Source: Planctomycetota bacterium (GTDB lineage: Bacteria; Planctomycetota; UBA8742; UBA2392). Taken from it: a DNA stretch of 64,000 bases. Location: assembly GCA_020425605.1 (NCBI GenBank), contig JAGQRH010000008.1, positions 1-64,000 on the forward strand, read 5' to 3'. The position numbers and the translations under genes are program-made. This document shows, piece by piece, positions 24,264-31,700 of the stretch; position 1 is the stretch's first letter; each line of letters starts with the position of its first letter. A model generated the notes under the pieces. The model was not told the DNA's origin and made no database searches. It saw only the letters and a program-made list of their open reading frames with translations.

Positions 24264-25262
24264 CTAGGCGGGCTCCAGGCCCATGTATGCGAGCGGCAAG
24301 CGCCAGTACTTGCTTGCCGGCAGCACGCTGATTTTGCGGGACAGTGAGACACTCTGGCGTTTTGCGAGCGGGGCCTGACTGGCAGCTACACGGTCGTTCA
24401 GCTCGCCGTAGACGCGGATGCAGGCTTCAATCGCGAGACGGCAGTCCGGAGAGAATGCGTCCAGGTCCCGCTGCGCGGCCACGTAGTGATCCTGCGCAAT
24501 GAGGGCCAGATCACGAACGACTTCTGAAAGAGCGTGCTGGACGGACGGGCTGTTGAGCGCGTCTGCGCGGATACCTCTGGCACCCAGCATATCGAGCGGG
24601 AGGTAAAGGCGGCCGCGGCCTCTGTCTTCGGCAACGTCGCGAATGAAGTTCGTCAACTGCAGCGCAATGCCAAGGCGACGAGAAGCCTGCAGCGCGCGAC
24701 CGAAATCTGAGGGGCTGCTTGCGCCGTAGATGTAGGCGAGGAAATACCCGACTACGATCGCGCTGCCGTAGATGTAGTTTTCGACCAGGTCATCAAGAGT
24801 TTCATAGCGGCGCGGGTAAACATCGGCTCTCATTGCATTGAGGAAGTCGTGATAGTAGCGAGCGGGAATCTCACTCTCCCGCATGACGTCCGCAAGCCCT
24901 GCCACGATCACCGGTACACCGTCCAGCAAGGCCTGTCGGGTCGACGACCGCATCGCCATGTCGAACTGGACGCACCAGAGGGACAGCTTCTCATCCTTGC
25001 GGGCGGCGCTGATGTCGAATGTATCGACCACCTCGTCGGGGTAGCGCACGCCCGCATACAGCATGTCGACTTGCGCCCGCTTCCGGGGGGGCAGGAAGCG
25101 GGTGACTATAAAGAAGGAAGTGGAGTACTTCTTGAGCACACTGCGCCCGAGGCGCACGAGCGCTTGCCGAGCGTCGGATTCCCGGCTGCACCGCAGAGCC
25201 TCGCATCTGGTGCGTGCGTCCAGCAGTTGCCACTCGACTTCAGTCCAGTTCCGGTTCGGCAT
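24264..25262 (-). CDS. crtB: Phytoene synthase
   Basis: A 332-residue squalene/phytoene synthase. The first aspartate-rich region is PDEVVDTFD and the second is NFIRDVAEDRGRGRLYLP, the latter a strict family signature; YIYGSAIVVGYFLAYIYG is the central helix. It condenses two geranylgeranyl diphosphates to phytoene. The start is uncertain: ATG 25262 (MPNRNWTEVEW) has GAGG upstream and begins at the conserved region, whereas GTG 25406 would add 48 residues of weak composition. It is the first gene of the carotenoid run on the minus strand. Confidence 0.88.
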   Translation of the reverse strand: MPNRNWTEVEWQLLDARTRCEALRCSRESDARQALVRLGRSVLKKYSTSFFIVTRFLPPRKRAQVDMLYAGVRYPDEVVDTFDISAARKDEKLSLWCVQFDMAMRSSTRQALLDGVPVIVAGLADVMRESEIPARYYHDFLNAMRADVYPRRYETLDDLVENYIYGSAIVVGYFLAYIYGASSPSDFGRALQASRRLGIALQLTNFIRDVAEDRGRGRLYLPLDMLGARGIRADALNSPSVQHALSEVVRDLALIAQDHYVAAQRDLDAFSPDCRLAIEACIRVYGELNDRVAASQAPLAKRQSVSLSRKISVLPASKYWRLPLAYMGLEPA

Positions 25263-25364
25263 GCTCAGCCTCAGTGGTTGCGTTCGAGCCTTTGATTCGC
25301 TCGCACTCACGAAACGCAATGCCACCGCCGAATATTTCTCTTCCTTCACATTCTTTTTCCTATC

Positions 25365-25383
25365 TGTCAAATCGTTCAAACGA
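25365..25383 (-). promoter_or_regulatory. Candidate promoter/operator of the carotenoid operon
   Basis: Reading on the minus strand, a consensus -35 box TTGACA (25370-25365) is preceded directly by the perfect inverted repeat TCGTT-TG-AACGA (25383-25372). No clear -10 box lies 16-18 bases on, so the promoter call is tentative, but the position about 105 bases before crtB ATG is right. Of the 377 bases between crtB (25262) and the flavoprotein gene (25640), the rest shows only a GC-rich run at 25540-25600 and no further gene. Confidence 0.3.
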
Positions 25384-25639
25384 ACGGCCGAAATTGTGCG
25401 TGACACGAAAGTTGTCTTGGCCCGTGCCTGCCCGCTGCAGCATGCACAGAACCAATGAATCGCCTTTGCCGAGGTGACGAGTCCTTCCGGTCACGCCACA
25501 CAGTCGAATGACCACGTGAATTGCATTTGGCACGTGCTGTCTCGGCGGCCGTTGTTGCCGGATTATCGGCGGAACTATTGCCGGGCCGGGGGCCTGGCCT
25601 TTGCCGATCAGGAAAAGACTGCGGCACATGAGGTGGTGA

Positions 25640-27082
25640 ATGGATCGACGCTCGTTTCTTCGCATCAGCCTGATCGCGAGCCTCGGCTACGTACTGATGG
25701 GCTGCAGTGGGCGCGACGGGAATCCGCCTACCGCACCTGCTGCGAAGCCGGATCCGGCGGTACCCGAATCGCTTGATGGGCTACTGGCATTCCGCAAGGG
25801 TGACTCGCACTACGACGAGCATCGTGGCGGGTTCAACCTGCGCTTCCAGAAGCACCCTGCCGTCATCGTGCTTTGCCGGTCCACAGAGGAAGTGGCAACT
25901 GCCGTGCGCTATGCGCTGCAGGAAGGTCTTCCGGTTTCGGTCAAGAGCGGCGGGCATTGTTTTGAGGGCTTCTCAAGTAACGACGGCGGCATGGTCGTAG
26001 ACGTCTCGCTCATGAATACGGTCGATTGGCTGCCTGGTAGCGAAGGCGCAGTGCGAATCGGCCCCGGGCTGACGCTGACCGGGATGTATGACCAGCTGCT
26101 GCCGCGCGGGCGAATCGTGCCGGCGGGCTCATGCGGTAGTGTCGCGATCTCCGGCCTGACACTGGGCGGCGGCTACGGGCTGTTCAGCCGGCAGATGGGA
26201 CTGGCGTGCGACAGCTTGACGGCAGTGACGCTGGTCGACGGATCGGGCAAGATCTGCACCACCGACGACGACCCCGAACTGCTGTGGGCTTGCAGAGGCG
26301 GCGGCAACGGGAACTTCGGCGTCGTAACTTCGCTCTCCTTCAAGACACACGCCGCGCCGAAGGGACTCTTCAGTCATCGTTTCAAGGCATACAAGCTTGA
26401 TTCCGCGCGCGCGGCGCGACTGCTGCGGGGCTGGTGCGAGCTAGCCACTGATCTGCCGCGCACTTCGTTTTCCGCGTTCGTTCTCAACGGTACCACGCTG
26501 ACAATTCTTGTAACCGATACGGAAAACACAGACGCCGGCCTGGCCAGCGTGCTGGCTGAGTTGGGGAAGCTCACCGACAAGGGCATCCCCGGTAGCCGCC
26601 AGGAACTGGCCCCAGCCCTGCGCCGCTACTATGGGATCGACCACCCGATACTGTTCAAGAATGCCTCGGCCGGTTTCTACTCCGGGTATGCGGATATCTC
26701 GGACGTGTTCCCGTCTGTCGCGCAGACTGTCGCAGAAAACCGCGGCATGATTTTTCAGGTCAACACCCTGGGCGGTGCAGTGGCAGATCCTCAGCTGGAA
26801 CGCGCCTCTGCGTTTCCGCACCGCTCCTTTCCTTTTCTGGCCGAGTTGCAGACCTATTACGACAAGCCCGAGCAGGGGCCGGGACTGCTGGAGAGCTTCC
26901 GCAAGGTGCAGGGCCTCTTGCGCGACGGCGGCGTGACCCGCCACTACCGAAACTATCCGGACCTCGATTTCGAGAATTGGGCCGAGGCTTACTACAGTCT
27001 CAACTACAAGCGCCTTCAGCGCGTCAAGGCCGCCAGAGATCCGCGCGGGCTGTTCAGCTACGCACAGGGCGTACGCCCCTGA
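25640..27082 (+). CDS. FAD-linked oxidase, berberine-bridge-enzyme-like, Tat lipoprotein
   Basis: A 480-residue flavoprotein. The N-terminus MDRRSFLRISLIASLGYVLMGC has a twin-arginine motif (RRSFL) and a lipobox ending in Cys22, so it should be folded in the cytoplasm, exported by Tat and lipid-anchored. The FAD-binding domain has His in KSGGHCFEGFSS and Cys in AGSCGSVAISGLTLGGGYG, the two residues that bind FAD covalently at 8-alpha and C6 in bicovalent flavoproteins. The BBE C-terminal signature is in YRNYPDLDFENWAEAYY. Family members oxidise sugars, alcohols or alkaloids with oxygen. The substrate is unknown; it is divergent from the carotenoid genes. GAGGTGG precedes the ATG. Confidence 0.87.
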   Translation: MDRRSFLRISLIASLGYVLMGCSGRDGNPPTAPAAKPDPAVPESLDGLLAFRKGDSHYDEHRGGFNLRFQKHPAVIVLCRSTEEVATAVRYALQEGLPVSVKSGGHCFEGFSSNDGGMVVDVSLMNTVDWLPGSEGAVRIGPGLTLTGMYDQLLPRGRIVPAGSCGSVAISGLTLGGGYGLFSRQMGLACDSLTAVTLVDGSGKICTTDDDPELLWACRGGGNGNFGVVTSLSFKTHAAPKGLFSHRFKAYKLDSARAARLLRGWCELATDLPRTSFSAFVLNGTTLTILVTDTENTDAGLASVLAELGKLTDKGIPGSRQELAPALRRYYGIDHPILFKNASAGFYSGYADISDVFPSVAQTVAENRGMIFQVNTLGGAVADPQLERASAFPHRSFPFLAELQTYYDKPEQGPGLLESFRKVQGLLRDGGVTRHYRNYPDLDFENWAEAYYSLNYKRLQRVKAARDPRGLFSYAQGVRP

Positions 27083-27164
27083 ACAAACGGATTGGGCGGG
27101 CTGCGGGTCCTTCAACATTGTCGCTCCACCACGCTTCGGGAATCAGTGGCAACACGTCGCCCGG

Positions 27165-28649
27165 TCAGGTCAGCTCCTCCTGGCGCTGGCGCGCGATTCT
27201 CAACAGCTCAAAGCCAGCCGCTTCGAAGCGCTGCACGCTTGCGCTGGATGCAGCCCGGGCGGACTTCGAAGCCTTGGCGTCCCTCAACACATTGAGGTGG
27301 GCGCGGAATAGCATCAGCAACGGCAATCGTGCGCTCGCAACCAGCAACTCCCGCGAGCCACGATCGATCTGCCCCACGCGTTGGTCCAGCTGCTGTTTGT
27401 AGAGCGCCACGGCATCCTTCGGCGTGCTCGGATCCAGCGCGGCCAGCTCGGCCTTGGCGGCGGCTACGCCGTTCTCCAGCCCGGCCAGCAGGGCTTTGGC
27501 GAATACGAGCAGGTACACCCGATTCTCGTACACCTTCAAGTGCTCCATGCGCGGGTCTTCGTAATAGGCGATAGCCCTTCTCAGGTCTTCGGGATCTTCC
27601 GTCAGCAAAGCGGCCTGCAGGAGATCAAGCGCCTTGATCTCGTGGTGATCGCCCCATTCAAACGCCATGCGGAGGTCCAGGCCTGACGAGTGCAACAGGC
27701 CGATCATCAGCATGTGGCGCGCGGCGCGACGGCGGGATTCTTCGCGAACGCGCCCCGCCCACTTCTGCAATAGCGCCAGACCCTCGGCCAGCTTGCCGTC
27801 CCGGATCAGGTAGTTGCCGCAAACACTGGCGAGCATTGGGTAGCTGTGCAGCTCTTCGGCGTGTTCCTCTGCCAGGATCAGCGCCGCCCGCATCACGCGC
27901 AACGCGTCGTTGAGCCGACCACGCCCTTCCAGCGCCTGCCCAAGCCGGTTGGCATTGAGGCAGTGCTCCTCTGTATTGAGGTGCCCTTCTGACATCGGCT
28001 CACGAAACAGGCGTTGCTGATTGCGCAGCACGGTCTCCGTATCGCGCGTGAGGAGCGCCCAGTTCGTCTGCAGCTCAAGGTGCTCATGCGAGATTCGTTC
28101 GTCGAAGCAGAGACGGGAGACCTGGTCCGCGGCGCGGAACAGCTCTTCTGCCCTTGTCACGTCAAGCCTGCCCATCGCGGCCTTGAGCTGCTGCTTCAGG
28201 TCTGCATAGATGCGTGCAGCCTCGACTCCAACGCGTCCTTTCAATTCCTCGTAACGCATCAGGGCGTCATTCAGCTCGCGCAGCACACGGGCGTGGTGTT
28301 TGCCCGCTAGCGCGCCCATGCGCTGGTGGGCGACGGCATTCATGGCCCGAACGAGGTCGAGCAACTCTCCGGCCATGACGCTGGTCTTCTCAGCCATGTC
28401 GTTGAGGCTCTCGGCACCCTCCCCGATCAGCAGCCACGACGGATTGACCTGGAACTCCCGGACGACGCGCTCGCAGAAGTCCACGGGCACCTTGCTGCCG
28501 TGCAGGTAGCGGTGCACGCAGGTGGTCGGCGTGTCCGTCCTGCGAGCGATCTCGGCCAGCGAATGCCGCTCGGCCAGAGACTGCAGTCTCTTGGTTATCC
28601 CGAGAGGCTCCGCGGAGCCGCTTTTCCGTTTCCGTGTGCCTGTGGGCAT
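27165..28649 (-). CDS. HTH regulator with long helical-repeat (TPR-like) domain
   Basis: A 494-residue protein. Residues about 18-75 form a lambda-repressor/CI-like HTH: HSLAEIARRTDTPTTCVHRY, then VNPSWLLIGEGAES, the usual end of CI-type DNA-binding domains. The remaining 400 residues are almost all helical, with paired helices such as LGQALEGRGRLNDALRVMRA and NYLIRDGKLAEGLALLQKW that look like degenerate TPRs. HTH-plus-TPR proteins often bind a peptide or small partner through the repeats. The site TTCCTATAACGGAA (28653-28666) overlaps the ribosome binding site just before the ATG and may allow autoregulation. It is divergent from the large exported protein, separated by 133 bases, and may control it. 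Confidence 0.7.
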   Translation of the reverse strand: MPTGTRKRKSGSAEPLGITKRLQSLAERHSLAEIARRTDTPTTCVHRYLHGSKVPVDFCERVVREFQVNPSWLLIGEGAESLNDMAEKTSVMAGELLDLVRAMNAVAHQRMGALAGKHHARVLRELNDALMRYEELKGRVGVEAARIYADLKQQLKAAMGRLDVTRAEELFRAADQVSRLCFDERISHEHLELQTNWALLTRDTETVLRNQQRLFREPMSEGHLNTEEHCLNANRLGQALEGRGRLNDALRVMRAALILAEEHAEELHSYPMLASVCGNYLIRDGKLAEGLALLQKWAGRVREESRRRAARHMLMIGLLHSSGLDLRMAFEWGDHHEIKALDLLQAALLTEDPEDLRRAIAYYEDPRMEHLKVYENRVYLLVFAKALLAGLENGVAAAKAELAALDPSTPKDAVALYKQQLDQRVGQIDRGSRELLVASARLPLLMLFRAHLNVLRDAKASKSARAASSASVQRFEAAGFELLRIARQRQEELT

Positions 28650-28782
28650 AGTTTCCTATAACGGAATACCTCCTTTCGATTCTAGCACCTCCGCCATTCC
28701 TATTCAGGTACTTTTCTTTCGTGGCCGCGCGAGGCACGTGGGCCGCTTGTCAATCCAATCCGATCTATTGGAGGTAGATTCG

Positions 28783-31700
28783 ATGAAGTACACAGCACTC
28801 AGCGCGCTCATCCCACTGATGATCTTGCTCGCCGGCGGCACCTTGGCAGCGCAGACTTACCCGATGAACCAACAGGACCCTTTGGCGTCCGGATTCACGG
28901 CGTCTGCGCCCTTCGGCACCATCGACCTGAACCTGGGATGGCGGTTCAAGGCCAACGCCAGTGACATTGTCGTCACGCAGCTTGGCTGCAACTTCCCGGC
29001 CGGCGCGCCGGGCGTAACCGTGACTCTGTTCGATGTCGCATCCCAGTCGGTGCTCGCCCAGGAAGTGTGCGGTCCGGGCACCGGCTGGCAGTTCAAGAAT
29101 CTCAGCAATCCGGTCGCCCTCACCAATGGAAACGAGTACGTGATCGCCGGGCTGATCCTCGGAACGATCGGGCCATACGTGAACTCGGCGCCGCCGGCGT
29201 CCTGGATTCCGACCGGCGACATCCAGTTGCTGGACAATCAGTACGTGGCCTCGTCTTCGCCCAACGTGTTTCCCGCGACGAGCATTGGCGCAGCGCAATA
29301 CGGCGTCGTTGACTTCGGCTACGCCAACGGGCTGGTGATCACTTCGCCGACGCAGTTGCCGAACGCAGGCGAACTCACCTCGTACAACCAGCCGCTATCG
29401 GCAACGAACGGCACGCCGCCATATGCCTGGACCCACGTATCAGGAAATCTTCCGAGCGGCCTGAACCTGGCACAGTCAGGAAACGACTTTGTCCTGTCCG
29501 GCACTCCGGCCACCGGCACGACCGGCACGTACAACTTCAACGTCAAGGTTACGGACAGCGCCAGCGGCATGGAGACCAAGTCGATCTCGCTGGATGTCGA
29601 AGGACTGACGATCACCTCGACGGAAGCGCCGGACGGCATTGCCGGAACCGGCTACAGCGAAGACATCAAGGCGGTGAACGGCCAGACGCCATACAGCTGG
29701 ACACTGGTTTCAGGAAGCCTGCCGTCCGGGCTGAGCATCGCGCAGTCGGGCAACGACTTCCACATCTCAGGTACCCCCGACCTTGGATCGAACGGTCTCT
29801 ATTCATTCAACGTGAAAGTGACCGACAACCTGGGCGCGTTCGTAGCCGAGACAATTTCTCTGTTCATCCTGTGGCCCACAGGATCGGACATCTATCCGAT
29901 GGCGCAGCAAGACCCAACGGCTTCGGGCTTCAATGCCTTCAATACATATGGCTCGTACTCAAAGTGGGGCTACAAGTTCCGGGTCAACGCCACGGGTGTC
30001 TCTGTCCTCAGGCTCGGGGCGAACTATATGGACTCCTCACCGGTCATCGTCGCCATCTTTGACTGGACCACCCACAACGTCGTAACCAGCGCTACCGTTG
30101 CGGCCGGCAGCGGATGGAGATTTGCGAACCTGGCAACTCCGGTGGACCTCGTGGCTGGAAAAGACTACGTGGTCTGCGGCTACCAGAATTCGCCATCATC
30201 CGTGTACTGGCACACAAGCCTGCCGACCAGCTGGAAGCCCACAGGTGATATCGAATGGCTGCAGTCCGCCAATGACTTCTATTCGACCGCGCCTGCGCTG
30301 ACTGACTTCCCCACCCAGACCGTAACCAACCGAATGGGTGGCGTGGTGGACATCGGCTATGCGAAGGTCCTCAACATCAGCACGGACGCCATCCTGACCA
30401 ACGCGACCGAGCAGGTCGCATACTCGACCAACATACAGGCCGCATCCGGCACTGCGCCGTACAGCTGGTCGCTGGTCTCGGGTGCGTTGCCGACCGGCCT
30501 GAACCTGGCGCAAGTCGGCAACGAGTTCCAGCTCTCGGGCACCCCCGCAACCGGCACGCCGGGTTCATACACATTTACCGTCAAGGTAACCGACAACGTG
30601 GGATATACTCGCACCAAGGCAATGCAGCTGGTGGTCGCCTGGCCTGCGTCGCACTACACCTATCCCATGACCCAGCAGAACCCCGGCACGACGGGGTTCA
30701 ACAGCTACAGCGGCACGTCGTCCTCAGTCTATCAGTGGGGATGGAAGTTCAGGGTCAACACGCCCGGCCTTACGGTGCTGCGCCTGGGTAGCAACTTCCC
30801 CAACCAGTCCACCACTCCTCACGTGGTCACCCTCTTCGACGCTACCACCAAGGCCGTTCTCGCCCAGGCGACCTGCGGAACTGGTACCGGCTGGCAGTTC
30901 ACGGAGTTGCTCACACCCGTCGCCCTGAACCAAGGCTCGGAGTACGTGGTCGCCGGCCTGACCGGGGCCAACTACTACTACGACACTTCGATCGCTGCGT
31001 CCTGGAAGCCCGTTGGCGACATTGAGTATCTCAATGGCCAGGGCACCAGCTCCGGCCCACCGACGCCCAACACCTACCCGACATCCACCTACTCCTCCAC
31101 CACGCTTTACGGTGTCGTCGACTTCGGATACTCCAAGAGCCTCAGCGTGATCACGGACGCCACACTGCCAAGCGCGGCCGAGCAGTCTGCATACTCCACA
31201 GACATCGAGGCAGATTTTGGCGCGACGCCATACACCTGGAGCCTCGTGTACGGCACGCTTCCCAGCGGAATGAACCTGGCGCAGTCCGGCGACGTGTTCC
31301 AGCTTTCAGGCACGCCGGCGGCGGGAAGCATGGGCCCATACACGTTCTCCGTTAAGGTTCAGGACTCGCTGAACTACACACACACCAAAGCCATGACGCT
31401 CAACGTGCTGCAGCAGTCCAGCGCAATGCCGTTCACGGACGACTTCAGCTCCGACAAGGGCTGGCAGTACGGTACTGACTGGAACCGTGGGTCGGCGACT
31501 GCCTTCTCAGGCGCGACGCCCCCACGGACAGAGCCGGGCGCGGACCATTCTGCGTCCGCGGACAACAACATCGCCGGCCATCGAATCGGCGCAGATTACG
31601 CTGCAAACATGTTGACTACAGACTGGCTCACTTCGCCACCGTTCAACTGCTCGACCGCGTCCATCGTCAGCCTGCGCTACTACCGCTGGTTGGGCTCGAC

